NCBI GenBank assembly: GCA_030035585.1
Contig: CM057469.1
Location: forward strand, 16,734,501-16,798,500
Direction of reading: 5' to 3'
DNA length: 64,000 nucleotides
Source: Dugong dugon
Taxonomy: Eukaryota; Chordata; Mammalia; Sirenia; Dugongidae
In this document: positions 36,225 through 47,969 of the stretch, one piece after another
How positions within the stretch are numbered: position 1 is the stretch's first letter
How the letters are laid out: each line of letters starts with the position of its first letter
Made by a program: the position numbers and the translations under genes
The notes under the pieces: model-generated
Database searches by the model: none
The model's input: only the letters and a program-made list of their open reading frames with translations
What the model was told of the DNA's origin: nothing

Positions 36225-36337
36225 CAAAAGCTGGTTCTTTGAAGAGATCAATAAAATTGATAAACCTCTAGCCAGGCTAATCAAGAAAAAAAGAGTGAAG
36301 ACACATATTACTAATATCAGAAATGAAAGAGGGTCCA
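36225..36337 (+). mobile_element. L1 ORF2 RT fragment
   Basis: CCAAAAGCTGGTTCTTTGAA followed by ATAAAATTGATAAACCTCTA and AATATCAGAAATGAAAGAGG is a piece of an L1 ORF2. It stops abruptly where the LTR-flank sequence begins. Confidence 0.8.
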
Positions 36338-36372
36338 TAATTGCTTGGGTTATTTGTAGGAAGGTCCTATGG

Positions 36373-36560
36373 TGTCTTAGGCTAGCTTCTCTAGAGAAGC
36401 AAAACCAGTAAAGCATATAAATATATAGAGAGAGATTTATATCAAGGAAATGGCTTATACAGCTGTAGAGTCTGGAACGTCCCAAGTCTGTGGTCAGGAT
36501 AGAGGCTTCTCCTGATTCACATAGCCTCAAGGGCTGGCAAACCCAAGATCGGCAGGTCAA
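36373..36560 (-). mobile_element. Truncated ERV-L LTR (3' part, antisense)
   Basis: TGTCTTAGGCTAGCTTCTCT to CCAAGATCGGCAGGTCA matches the start of the antisense LTR at 39761. The rest of the LTR is missing, and L1 sequence resumes at about 36562. The 36 bases outside its end are also shared with the other copy. Confidence 0.8.
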
Positions 36561-36906
36561 AGGATACAACCAACATGTTCTTCAGTAGACAAGTGGATAA
36601 ACAAACTGTGTTACATCCATACAATGGAGTGCTACTCAGTGATAAACAGAAATGAGCTAACAAGCCACACACACAGAAAAAGACATATTGCTTAAATGCA
36701 TATTGCTGAGTGAAAGAAGCTAGTCTAAAAAGACTACATACTGAAAGATTCCAACTATATGACATTCTGCAAAAGGCAAAACTATAAAGACTGTGAAAAG
36801 ATCAGTGGTTGTCAGCATTTCTGGGGGGAGGGAGTGAGAGGAATAGGCAGGGCACAGTGGATTTTTAGGGTAGAGAAACTATTTAATATGATACTGTAAT
36901 GGTGGA

Positions 36907-37072
36907 TGGAGTCCTGGTGGTACAGTGGTTAAGCACTCGGCCACCAGCTGCTCCATGGGAGAAGGACCTGGCAATCTGCTCCTGCAAAGATTAGACCTAG
37001 AAAACCGTATGGGGCAGTTCTACTCTGTCTTATACAGTGGCTGAGTTGGAATCGATGGCACACAACAACAGC
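36907..37072 (+). mobile_element. AfroSINE (sense) in L1 3'UTR
   Basis: TGGAGTCCTGGTGGTACAGT through GGCACACAACAACAGCAG. The flanks AATGGTGGATG and AGTGGTGGATA form the target duplication. The head has a short deletion after CACTCGG. Confidence 0.88.
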
Positions 37073-37250
37073 AGTGGTGGATACATGAAACTATCTATAC
37101 ATTTGTCAAAAACCCATAGACTTATACAGCACAAAGAGTGAACCCTAATGTAAACTGTGGACTTCAGTTAATAATAATGCATCAATATTGGTTCATCAAT
37201 GGTAACAAGTGTATCACACTAATACAAGATGTTAATAATAGGGGAGACTA

Positions 37251-37279
37251 TGCGTGTGTGTTTGTGTGTGTGTGTGTGT
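37251..37279. repeat. (TG)n microsatellite
   Basis: An interrupted TG run inside the L1 3'UTR. Confidence 0.85.
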
Positions 37280-37502
37280 ATGGAGGGGGTAGATGTGAAG
37301 AAGCCCTCTGTACTTTCTGCTCAACTTTTCTGTAAACCTAAAACTTCTCTAAAAAATAAAGTCTATTAATTAAAAAAAATAGAGAAATTCCTCAAGGCTT
37401 CCTCAGAGTCCTCCATCTCAGTAAATGGCACCACTGTTTACCCAACTCTTTGGAGCTAACCCAAACTCTTCACTTTTTTCCTCCTCCACTACAAATCTGT
37501 CT

Positions 37503-38640
37503 ACTCTGTTTTTGTAAATAATATTTTGTTGTATTTTTGGTGAAAGTTTACACACCAAATTGGTTCCCATTTGACAATTTCTATACAAATGTTCAGTGAC
37601 ATTAGTTACATTTTTCACAATGTGTCAGCATTCTCTTTAACTGCATTGTAGTTATTCCATTTCCAGTGGTCTAACTTCCTTGTCCCCTTATCTTCTCATC
37701 TTTGCTTTAGAGTAATTGTTGACCTTTGGTCTCATATAGATGGTTACTTAATGCAGCACTGTACTCATGGGTAATATCCTCTATTTTGTGTGCCAATCTG
37801 TTATTTCAATAAAAGATGACCTCAGGGGATAGATTAGGTTTAAGGTTTAAAGAGTATCTCAGGTCAATGGTCTCAGGGAGTCCTCTAGTTTCAACTTATC
37901 CTGCTTAAGTGGGGACTTTTTAAGAATTTGAGTTTTGTTCCGTGTTTTTCTCCCATTCTATCTGGGTCTATCTACTGTGGCCCTGATCAGATCAGTTGGT
38001 AGTGGTAGCTGGACACCATCTAGTTCTTCTGGTCTCACGGTAGATGAGGCCGTGGGTCATGTAGGCCATTAGCCCTGTAAACTAGTTTTTTCTCTGAGAA
38101 TTTGGTTTCTTTCTTTCTCTTCTGCTTCTGACGAGTAGATACCAATAGTTGTATCTTAGATGGCTGCTCACAAGCTTTTAAGATGCCAGACGCTACTCAC
38201 CTCACTAGGATGCAGATCATGAAATTTGTGAACTATATTATACCAATTGACTGAGTTGTCCCATGAGACTAAGGTCCTAAGCCTTCAAATCCAGAAAATA
38301 TCAGTCTCATAAGGTATTTGGTTATGTCTTAGAAGTATCTGTAACTATGTCCTCTATGAATACATATGAGTGCACACACATATCTGTACATACATGTACA
38401 TATTGATAATTCTATCTGTGCACACATAGGTACACACCTGTACCTACCCGTACACATCTATGCCTATACACATACATATGTGACCATATGCATATTTTTT
38501 TGGTTATTGTTGGTGTTGTTGCCAAATTATAAATGTCATATTCTTTAGTACAAACAAACATCCTTTTCTCTTGTGCACTCCTTAATGGCACCATTTACTT
38601 TGGTCAAACTGTGCTCATTACACCCGCATTTGGTGCTACT
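37503..38640 (-). mobile_element. L1 3'UTR, antisense, older copy
   Basis: The reverse complement contains AGTAGCGTCTGGCATCTTAA and GCAGCCATCTAAGATACAAC, homologous to 7861-7930 of the young L1, and its terminus is the GTGTAAACTTTCACC-type end. It is a diverged member of the same 3'UTR lineage. A CA/TA-rich degenerate tract lies at about 38360-38490. Confidence 0.75.
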
Positions 38641-38689
38641 TTTGTCTACTTTGTCTTGGAAGTAGGGTAAAATTGAAAACATTTAATAA

Positions 38690-39680
38690 CCAGGATGGCA
38701 TGGGGTCCAACCAATCAGAGCAGATTCTGGTACAGATATCAAAACAAATGTGACCACATCTTATCACCTCCACTGCTGCTTTCACTCCCCAGCCTGGAGT
38801 CTTCCAGTTGCTTCCCATTCTACTTAGAATAAAATCCAAAATCTTATCACAGCTTACAAGGCCCTCCATGATCTTGTCCCTGACTGTCTCTCTGATTTCA
38901 CCTCCTACCACTCCCCAACCCTCAACTCCTTGTCTTCCACCATACTATTCCCCTTGCCATTTCTCAAATACTGCCTCCAGAGTCTTTGCAACTTGCTATT
39001 CTCTGCCATGGACTGACAGAAGAACAAACAAATCTGTCTTGGAAGAAGTATACCTAGAAGCGAGGATGGCTAGACTTTGTCTCACTTACTTTGGACATGT
39101 TATCAGGAGGGACCAGTTCCTGGAGAAGGATATCATGCTTGGTAAAGTAGAGGGTCAGCTAACAAGAGGAAGACCCTCAAGAAGACCCTCAACAAGCATC
39201 TGTAACGATGGGCTCAAGTGTAACAATGATTGTGAGAATGGCACAGGACTGGGTAGCGTTTCATTCTGTGTACATAGGGTCACTATGAGTCAGAACCAAC
39301 TTGACGGCACCTAACAACAACAACAACATTCTCTGCCTGGAACATTTTTCCACCATATATCCACATAGCACATTCTCCCACTCCATTAAGTCTCTACTCA
39401 AACATCACTTCATCTGAGAGGGCTTTTCTGGACATGTTATTACAAGTGGCAGCCTTCCATCTTACTGTTCTCTGTCTTATCCTGCCTTTTCATAACATTT
39501 ATCACTACATGACATTTAGTATTTTTTTATTTATTTAAACAGTTGCTTATTGTCTGAATTTTTCCTCTAAATTGTAAGCTCCATGAAGGTGGAAATTTTG
39601 TGTCATCATCCTGTACAGTGTGCTCATATAATAGGTGCTAAATGAATTTTTGTCAAAAATATTAATAAATGAATGGGTGC
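38690..39680 (+). repeat. L2 3' part interrupted by RTE
   Basis: The first half (AAGGCCCTCCATGATCTTGT, CTGACTGTCTCTCTGATTTC) and the second half (CAAACATCACTTCATCTGAG, TGTAAGCTCCATGAAGGTGG, final AATAAATGAATGG) are consecutive parts of one L2 3' end, separated by a 320-base RTE insertion. Confidence 0.82.
38998..39337 (+). mobile_element. RTE/BovB-like LINE 3' end with TSD
   Basis: A 10-base duplication ATTCTCTGCC (38998-39007 and 39328-39337) brackets 39008-39327. The insert encodes the end of an RTE ORF (RTNKSVLEEVYLEARMARLC, then YFGHVIRRDQFLEKDIMLGK) and ends with the family's (CAA)n tail. A 168-codon open frame starting at 38808 joins L2 to RTE by chance and is not a gene. Confidence 0.9.
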
Positions 39681-39760
39681 TAAGGTGGCATAAAAGTGAA
39701 CACAATGGGGGCCATTCAATTCCATCATTGCTTTGGGTTATTTGTAGGATGGTCCTATGG

Positions 39761-40252
39761 TGTCTCAGGCTAGGTTCTCTAGAGAAGCAAAACTAGTAAA
39801 GCATACAAATATATATAGACAGAGATTTATATCAAGGAAATGTCTCATGTGGTTGTAGAGGCTGGAACGTTCCAAGTCTGTGGGTCAGAATAGAGACTTC
39901 TCCTGATTCATGTAGCTGCAGGGGCTGGTGACCCCAAGATCATCAGGTCAGACAGCAGGGCTCTTGCTCACAGGCTATGAAGATCTATGAATCCCAAGAT
40001 AGGCAGGCAAGACCACAGGTAAGCTGCTAGCTCAAGTCCCAAGAACCAGAGATCAGATGAACAGGAGCCAGGTGCAGGATCCAGTGCGAGCAAAAAGCCC
40101 ACAAGCCTTGCCAGAATGTCCACTTATATTTGATGCAACTGATTGGGTACTCACAGCAGATCCTATCATGGAGATGATCACAACATTGTATGACTGCCAA
40201 ACCACTGAGGATCATGGCCCAGCCAAGTTGACACACAACCTTAACCATCACA
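39761..40252 (-). mobile_element. ERV-L 3' LTR
   Basis: On the minus strand it starts TGTGATGGTTAAGGTTGTGT at 40252 and ends at 39761 with CCTGAGACA. It is preceded by the purine-rich AAGGGGTGGAC, which fits the polypurine tract, and by the pol remnant at 40470-42313. It is homologous to the solo LTR at 33344-33858. Confidence 0.85.
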
Positions 40253-40469
40253 GTCCACCCCTTGTCAACTTAGCACCTGTACACATCTCCTTAAACCATA
40301 CATAATCTCTGAATAAAGACAATCATAAAGCCATACTTGCACCTAACATGATACAATGAACACATTCAACCAAAAATGCACTAACCCTGTTTACATCTTA
40401 TATTTTATAAGTGAAGAAAACAAAAATATTTGATGCACACATATGAAGCAGAAATACTCATAACAATTA

Positions 40470-42313
40470 CAGTCGTCATTTCTGCAACTGCTCATGTGGT
40501 TGTAACTGGTATTTAGAACTATCTTCTTCCACCACTCATTCCATATTCCCTTTGCCCTCAGCAAACACCTCAGCTTTGCCTGGTTCTTTGACTGGTGGGG
40601 TGGCCCAAAACTTCATTCCTGAAGGGTCTGGGCCGTTAGGAGTCATGTTGGAATTGGGTTGCTGTAGTTTTCCATTGACTTTAACCACAGGGCATGGTAG
40701 TACTAAGAGACGCTCTAACGGATCTCCTGCATTTCAGACATACTCTTCTTTATCTCCATTATGTAATATCAATCCAATTTCCTCTTGGTAATCAGGATCA
40801 ATCACACCAGCCAGTATCGTAACTCCTTTCTTTGCCCTTTGTTCCAGAGGCATAAGGAGCCCAAAGTGGCTAGGTGGCATTCTTAGCTTCCAGTTCAATG
40901 GAGTCAGTGATGTGTCTCCAGGTGGGAGCATTCCTGCCTTTGGTACTAAGACCTCTAGACCCACAGAGCACAAGGTCATGGGGACAGGAAGCAAAAATGT
41001 TGTGAGTGGGTCACTAAGGGTAATAGTGAGTAGTGCCACTCTCATTTCCACCCCTTCGTTCCTGGACCCATGAATCCTGGCTATGGGAGAAACACCACCG
41101 TATATTGGATGCTGGTTTAGAACACAGACAGCCTCCTGGAGAACATTGCCCCAACCCTGCGAGGTACTGCCACCTAGCTGGTGCCATAATTATGTCTTTA
41201 GAAGGCCATTCCATCGTTCTATCAAACCAGCTGCTTCAGGATGATGGGGAACATGGCAAAACCAGTGAGTTCCATGAGTATGGACCCATTGCCACACTTC
41301 ATTTGCTGTGAAATGAGTCCCTTGATCTGACGCAATGCTGTGTGTAATATTACGACTGTGGATAAGGCATTCTGTAAGTCCACAGATGGTAGTTTCGGCA
41401 GAAGCATTGCATGCAGGAAAGGTAAATCCGTGTCTACTCCAGTAAGAACAAAATGCCGCCCTTTCCATAATGGAAATGGTCCAATGTAGTGAACTTGCCC
41501 CCAGGTTGCTGGCTGATCACTTAGAGGGATGGTGCCATATCGGGGAGTCAAGTGTTGGTCTCTGTTTCTGGCAGATTGGGCACTTAGTGGTGGCTGTAGC
41601 CAAGTCAGCCTTGGTGAGTGTAAGTCCATGTTGTTGATCCCATGCATAACCTCCATCCCTGCCACCATGGCCACTTTGTTCATGAGCCCATTAAGCAATG
41701 GCAGGAGTAGCTGGGGAAAGAGGATGACTGGTTTCCATAGAACTGGTTTCCTATCCACTTGACTGTTCAAATCCTCCTCTGCTGTGGTCACCCTTTGGTG
41801 AGCATTCACATGAGACACAAATATCTTCACTTCTTTGGTCCATTCAGAGAGATCTATCCACATACTTCTTCCTCATACCTCCTTGTCTCCAATTTTCCCA
41901 TCATGTTCTTTCCAAGTCCCTGACCATCCAGCCAAACCATTGGCCGTAGCCCATGAATCAGGATACAATCCCACATCTGACCATTTCTCCTTCCAAGAAA
42001 ACTGAACAACCAGGTGCACTGCTCGAAGTTCTGCCCATTGGGAGGATTTCCCTTCCCCACTGTCCCTCACGGAGGTCCCAGAAAGGGGCTGTAATGCTGC
42101 CGCTGTCCATCTTTGAGTGGTGCCTGCATAACGTGCAGAACCATCTGTAAACCAGGCATGAGCTTTCTCTTCCACGGTCAATTGGTCATAAGGAACTCCC
42201 CATGAGGCCATAGGTGCAGACAGGGAAATGAAAGATAATGTGACAGGAGTGGAAACCATGCACATTGGGGTCACTTCCTCATGCAACCTACTTGTGCCTT
42301 CAGGTTTTCTCAC
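40470..42313 (-). pseudogene. ERV-L pol remnant: RNase H, integrase, dUTPase
   Basis: This is an ancient endogenous retrovirus of the ERV-L class, read right to left. RNase H is at 42313-41840 with FTDGSA, QWAELRAV, PDSWA and VSHVNAHQ. The integrase core is at about 41640-41190 in shifted frames, with the D, D and E positions visible (VDTD, ASDQGTHF, HHPEAAGLIERWN). The C-terminal dUTPase is at about 41050-40500 with GVIDPDYQEEI. Several frameshifts and stops make it non-functional. Only about 220 bases separate the pol end from the LTR, so no env is present, as expected for ERV-L. The element is 5'-truncated before RT. Confidence 0.88.
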
Positions 42314-42664
42314 CTAATGATCAATAATCGTGGAAGTTAACATAGAATATGATCACTTGGAGAAAAAACTCTGGTTACCGTCCATTCCCTCATCTATCCT
42401 TACCCAGCATGAGTTGAGCAGAAAGTCCCCTTTCCTTACAGTCAAGCCAAGACGAGGGAAATGATACTGATTAACTAAGGGGGGAAATAGAGTTAAGACA
42501 TTGACAAGTTTACAGAACATGTATTTCTTATACCAACTTTATTAATATCTAGAAAAAGTGGCTTGTCTAGAGCACCTAGTCCTTCCATAACACCTCGTGC
42601 CCAGTGCCGTTTCTTAGCTTCAGCTCTCCAAACTGAGTAACAGAAGGGATGGAGAGCCGACTTC

Positions 42665-42930
42665 AAGGCTGCAGTAGGTTTGTGTAGCACTCTTTTCCTC
42701 AGTTTCTCCAAGATGCATTCCCTGAATCCCAAAGACCACATCACATGCTGGCTGAGGCCTCTCTATCTGTCCATACATAACACTTATCACCCTACTTGTC
42801 TGTCTCTCCCCCAACCTGAAAGCTACGAGATCAGGGGCTCTGTCTTATTCACAATAATAACCCTAGCCTAGGACACTGCCTTGAACAAAGTAGTACTAAA
42901 TAAATGTTTGTCGAATAAAAAGATGAATGA
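42665..42930 (+). repeat. L2 3' end
   Basis: TAACACTTATCACCCTACTT, GAAAGCTACGAGATCAGGGG and the AATAAATGTTTGTCGAATAA terminus identify a sense L2 end. Confidence 0.75.
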
Positions 42931-43674
42931 GTCCCCAATTCCTTCTAACTCTGCTTCATTCACAGCTTTTATCCAAATACAGGTCCCTGCCATAACCCAT
43001 CCCCACCTCATCCTGTCCCCTCCCAATTCACTTGGGTCATCATACATGTCTCCATATCGTGTTGCACCTCCAAAATGCAGCTCTCTCAAATTTCAGTACT
43101 ACCACTATAGAGACCACCTCAGTCTATCTCCAGAGATGCGCTTCTAAAACCCCAGCAACCAGAAATCTCTCCTCAATCCTTCTTGGTTGCCTGAAGTACA
43201 ACTACAAGCCACCTGTTAAGATAAAGCTCGGCTTCTTCACCTGCCCAGAGCTTAATCTCACCAGTGACTGTACTCTGCTTTCTCCTAAGCTTTGTCTGCA
43301 TCATGCAAACTCCCTCAGTGAACCAAGAGCAAACATTGTCTCTTCCTGATTCAAATGAAGCAGGCCCCTGTCGAACGGCCCACTAAGATCTTTTACATGA
43401 GAAGATAGTAATGCTACCACTTCTCCAGAAGCTTGTCGATGACAGGTAAATCGTGCCCCCAAAGGGGTGGTCTCAAACATATCATCCTAATATCACAACT
43501 CCCAAATTCCTGAAGCATAAAGTAGCAAAGATATTTTTCTCCAAGAGAGGTAGAGGGTTTGTCTGCAATATTTAAACATTAGCAAAAGAAAAACTTTTAG
43601 AGAGATCGTTAGGCTGGGAAAATGAGGTGTAAATAGCAATGTCCTCTGTTGCACAATGGCCATCAGCTGCAAAA

Positions 43675-44150
43675 ACAGCTGACATTTATTAAGCACCTTC
43701 TGTATCAAGCACTAAAAGGAGCCCTGGCAGTGCAATGGTTAAAGCACTCGGCTGCTAACCGAACGGTCAGCTGTTCAAATCCATCAGCAGCTCCATAGGA
43801 GAAAAGACCTGGCAATCTGCTCCCGTAAAGATTTCAGCCTAGGAAACCCTATGGGGCAGTTCTACTCTGTCATATAGACTCGCTATGAGTCAGAATTAAC
43901 TTGACGGCACACAACAACCAGAACAACGATGTAAAGCACTAAACTAAGGACTTTACATTCATTTAATCGTCTTAACAATCCTATAGAGCAGAAACGATTA
44001 TTGTTGCCATATATAAAAACTGAGCATTAGAGAGGTTAAGTAACTTTCCCAAGATTATAAAGCTGATAAGTAGTAAGGGGAGGATCCAAAGCCAGGGGCA
44101 CTTCATTCTAAAGCCTGTGTGCTTAAGTGCTTTGCTAACCTACCTCATAG
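43675..44150 (-). repeat. MIR, antisense, split by an AfroSINE
   Basis: TTATTAAGCACCTTCTGTAT and AAAACTGAGCATTAGAGAGG, AAGTAACTTTCCCAAGATTA flank the SINE and together form one reversed MIR. Confidence 0.8.
43707..43943 (+). mobile_element. AfroSINE (sense) with TSD, inserted in MIR
   Basis: The TSD AAGCACTAAA at 43707-43716 and 43934-43943 is perfect. The longer subtype with the middle block ends in the CACACAACAACCAGAACAAC tail. Confidence 0.93.
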
Positions 44151-45195
44151 CAAGGTAAGAGAAACTAATACCAGTTAACTGAAGACTAAGCCCCACTGTC
44201 TAACCAGAAGAAGTGAAAACTAAAATAACTTGATTATAATCTGGAAGCACAGAAAACATTCGCTTGTAGAGGTTGTTGGTCAATTGTCTTCCATACAGAG
44301 AAGAACAAACCAGAGAGAACAATTTTATTAAAATAGGATTTATTTCATGTATTCAGAAAACAAAACTTATAATTATCAGAGTGGTGAACCCCCAAATTAG
44401 ACACAAAGGGAAACTGTGGAGTTGTAATCTCTGAAGATCTTAAAGATGATCCTTCCAATTTGATTCCAACAGCTATCTCTCTTGAATGGTTTGGAACCCA
44501 CCTGCCAGAAGGTAAGGGGACCAGAACAGGTGTTCTCTCCAGGCCCCATTCAGCAATAAGATTCAGTACTTCCACACCAATATGGGGGACTAATTAAACT
44601 CACAGTCATATGGTGGAGCCAGTGATGATGTTTTAGAACAGACTGTGACCTCTTTCTGACCCAGAGGATAGCAAGCATCAGCACTTACAAGACAAATGAA
44701 ACAAGGCACTGTCAGCAATGTTCCTTACAATAAAAAAAAATCTAATAATAATAATAATAAAAAGCATCAAGACATAAGCTGACAAATAAGTTGGTATCTG
44801 GAGCACCCCAGGCATTCATGGGAAGAGAAAAGCAAAAACTCAAGAAAATTAAGTGTGAGATCTGAAGAGGGGCTTTCCTCAAATAAGAAAAAGATCCACA
44901 TCATTAATAAATACAAGCAAAATCTACACAGAAAACAACAACATAAAAGACTGTGTAAGTATGAAAACCTGGGACTCAGTTCCAACCACTTCTTCAGATA
45001 AATCATGGCATAGGCCAGGATAAAAAGCTGGAGAATAATACACCCACCCCTCACTTACTGACTATCCTGTTATCCTACATTTTGCGATTTCAACCATAGT
45101 AAAAATTCTACTATCCAACTATTTTGTGCACTAACAACATACATACGGCAGTAATGAACATCTGAGGCGAGGTGCAAGGTGAGAGTAGTGCTGGC
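44150..45195. other. Intergenic stretch, little recognised
   Basis: There is a short (AAT)n run near 44742-44760. No gene, RNA or clear repeat family was recognised. Confidence 0.4.
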
Positions 45196-45400
45196 TGTGA
45201 TGGTTATGTGTCAACTTGGCTAGGCCATGATTCTCAGTGGCTTGACAGTTATGTAATGATGTAATTTGGCTGTTATATAATGATGCAATTTGGCTGTTAT
45301 GTAACAATGTAGTCATCCTCCATTTTGTGACCTGATGTGGTCATTGTCCATTTTTGCATCACACCAATTTTCACATAATGACCTGGTCTTTGGAACGATG
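45196..45400 (+). mobile_element. ERV-L LTR 5' fragment
   Basis: It starts TGTGATGGTTATGTGTCAAC, like the LTRs at 33344 and 40252. It contains short tandem units of the type TAATGATGTAATTTGGCTGT (about 45254-45310) and TCATCCTCCATTTTGTGACC. The 3' part of the LTR is not recognised. Confidence 0.75.
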
Positions 45401-46073
45401 TTACATATTTTTCTTTACTGTAACATTAGATTTCCCTGTTCTTTGACATTTGTACCTCTAGATCTTTGTTTCTTATAATGATAACATGTTATCCTATGTA
45501 AACCATTGATCATTAGTGGACTATTTTCTCAGCAATGGAGGTGAGTTTTCCTGACTCATGCATACCTTTTTGCTCATCCTGCTTTGTAAAAGGGCATGAT
45601 TTATTTAATGACTAGCCACAGTGTAAGATACCATGATGACTGTGGAGCAAATATTTTCTCTACATGAAGAGAAATTGTCAGGGCAGTAATAAAGCTATTA
45701 CCTTGTCCTTAGACTAAAAATGGAATTAACCATCCCATAGAAGTATTAGCTAATCATTAGCAAGTACTAGAGCAATAGTTCCTAATCCCCCTCTTCTTTT
45801 TTTTACCCATTATTAAGATGATTTAGTTCATTCATTCTTTCATTCATCAATGTGCATTTACCAAGCCCTCAATCTGCAACAGGTACAGAGTGCAAGATCC
45901 CAGTGGATGATGTCCAACCTTTATTGTACAAATCCCTAAAGATACATTTAGGAATTGTAAGCAAAAGGTATCATAATATTAATAATGTCCTTTTAGTTGG
46001 AAGAGGCAAGTTCGTTGCTAGGAGGTAATGAAGCAGAGAAATTTCCCTGAGAAGTGGAATTAGAGTATGCCTT

Positions 46074-46250
46074 TGACCCTGGTGGCATAGTGGTTAAGAG
46101 CTCAGCTGCTAACCAAAAGGTGTGCAGTTCGAATCCACCAGGCGCTCCTTGGAAACCCTATCGGGTCAGTTCTACTCTGTCCTATAGGGTCGCTAGGAGT
46201 CAGAATTGGCTCGATGGCAACAGTTTTTTTTTTTTTTTTTTTTTTTTTGT
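46074..46250 (+). mobile_element. AfroSINE (sense), long T-rich tail
   Basis: GACCCTGGTGGCATAGTGGT to CTCGATGGCAACAG followed by an uninterrupted T-run of about 22 bases. It is a short subtype, probably young. Confidence 0.92.
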
Positions 46251-46341
46251 GGTAAGGTTTGGTTTACTCATAGAGCAGAGGAGACAGAAGGGACTTTTCC
46301 AAGGGCAAAGAAAGAATAAGCCAACTTCAGTGCTGTGGGAA

Positions 46342-46455
46342 GGGAACAGTATTTGTTGCCATCAAGTTGACTCCAACGCATGGTGACCCAATGTGTGTCA
46401 CAGTAGAACTGTGCTCCAAAGGGTTTTCAGTGGTTGATTTTTTTGGCATTAGATA
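46342..46455 (-). mobile_element. AfroSINE-related fragment (antisense)
   Basis: TTGTTGCCATCAAGTTGACT, GCATGGTGACCCAATGTGTG and AGGGTTTTCAGTGGTTGATT fit the 3' part of the longer SINE type. Confidence 0.7.
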
Positions 46456-46969
46456 CTAAAAGAAGTGGGAAGAGGACATATAGGCACGAGCCCAGTGAGA
46501 GGTTCCAGGCCTCAGCCAACAAGGGATGGACTCCAGTTCCCACAGGGAATTGGAATACAAATCAAAAACCAAGACGGAAAGCCAGATATACAAGCTGACC
46601 AGGTAGAATAGGGATCAGCCAAAAGCTCTCTGAGGTTTCTGGGGGCTAGATGTTAACTTGGGCCCACTAGACCTGAGGTATGGAAACAAGAATGTGTTTT
46701 GAGATCTTGTTACTTAATGATGAGAGAGTTCTCAATGTGCTCTCTAAGGCCAGGCTCACCTTCACTCAAAACCTGTATGGAGTGGAGTCCGAAGGTCATC
46801 ACTGCTGGCATCTAGTTAGGACTAGAACAGCCATGGACTAATGTCACTTGACGAAACTATCTCCCTCATTAGCCTACCATGATGCCTAACACCTTCAATA
46901 ATCTGACAATGGCTTTGGGTTAAGGTCAAGTTGAGGAACATCTTTCACAAGCTGGATACAATCTAAAGC

Positions 46970-47252
46970 TTTGTTGTTGTTGTTAGCTGCCACCCCCAGC
47001 TCATGTACAACAGATGCACAATGAGATTGGTTCATTGTGACCTTGTTGTGATCCATATGGTTTTCACTGGTCGATTGTTTTTGGAAATAGACTGCCAGGC
47101 CTTTCATCCTGTATTGGTCTGGAAGCTCCCCTGAAATTTGTTCAGCATCATAGAAACACTCAAGCCTCCACTGACAGACAGGTGGTGTCCACACAGGAGG
47201 CACTTTGACCAGGAATCACGTCTCCTGTATGGAAGGTGAGAATTCTACCCCT
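46970..47252 (-). mobile_element. Long AfroSINE-like element (antisense)
   Basis: GTTGTTGTTGTTAGCTGCCA through CACTCAAGCCTCCACTGACA to TATGGAAGGTGAGAATTCTA. It aligns with 62228-62580 and, in reverse, 17488-18005. Confidence 0.82.
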
Positions 47253-47649
47253 GACCCACCACTGCCCTCTAACCTGGCCACTAGTGTATTAATACTTATT
47301 ACTTTGAGCACTGAGGCTAAAATTCAAATAATGATTTCTCCCTTATTTGGCTGCTGTGGTAATTCTGTTCAGAGTGGAACCTCTGAAGGTTAAATAATGA
47401 AGAACTATTGTGGCTCTTTGAACCATGGTTTGAAAGCAAATTACCTTTTTAAAGGAAAGTCATTAGAAGAGATAAGGAATGTATAAAACCCTCAGTTCAA
47501 TGAACAATAGGATGGTAATAGTATGCCTAGACTTCAGGCTGAGGCAATTGACTGTCTCTTTCACACACTCTGTCTCTCATTCAGCAAATGTTTATTAAGA
47601 ACCGACTACAGGCCAGGGGGTGTGCTAGATGCATCACAGTTTCTGTGCA

Positions 47650-47880
47650 ACTGGAGAATTCAAACAAATCTTTCTCCTCTTTCTTTACTCTTTCTAGTTC
47701 TTTCTCCCTCTCTTGCTCTGTTTCTACCTCGCCCTCGCTTCCATCTCTGCTGGTGTCTCTTTCTGTAACACTTTCTTTTCTCCCTGTCTTCTCCTCTGTC
47801 TTTTCTCTTTCCTAACCTTCTGCATCTCTTCCCCTACTTCTCCCTTACCTTCCCACTACCCTCTTTTCCCTTAACTTCTC
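47650..47880. repeat. Pyrimidine-rich tract
   Basis: About 230 bases made almost entirely of C and T on the plus strand. ORFs here are low-complexity artefacts. Confidence 0.8.
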
Positions 47881-47969
47881 ACAATAATAGATAAAAATAT
47901 ATTTTACAATATTTATTAAATATAATAAGTCTCAATGGGAAAATATTGTCTCAGGGAAGCTCCTGTTAA

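Larger units (their letters stand above)
36562..37375 (+). mobile_element. L1 3' end with an inserted SINE
   Basis: GTGGATAAACAAACTGTGTT and ACAATGGAGTGCTACTCAGT are the ORF2 C-terminus, followed by an L1M/L1P-type 3'UTR ending AAAAAATAAAGTCTATTAAT and an A-rich tail. An AfroSINE (36907-37072) and a (TG)n tract lie within it. Confidence 0.8.

Noticed and set aside
36159-36569. 136-codon minus-strand ORF
   Set aside because: It spans an L1 fragment and an ERV-L LTR fragment, so it is a transposon mosaic.
38808-39314. 168-codon ORF
   Set aside because: Chimera of L2 and an RTE insertion with an identified TSD.
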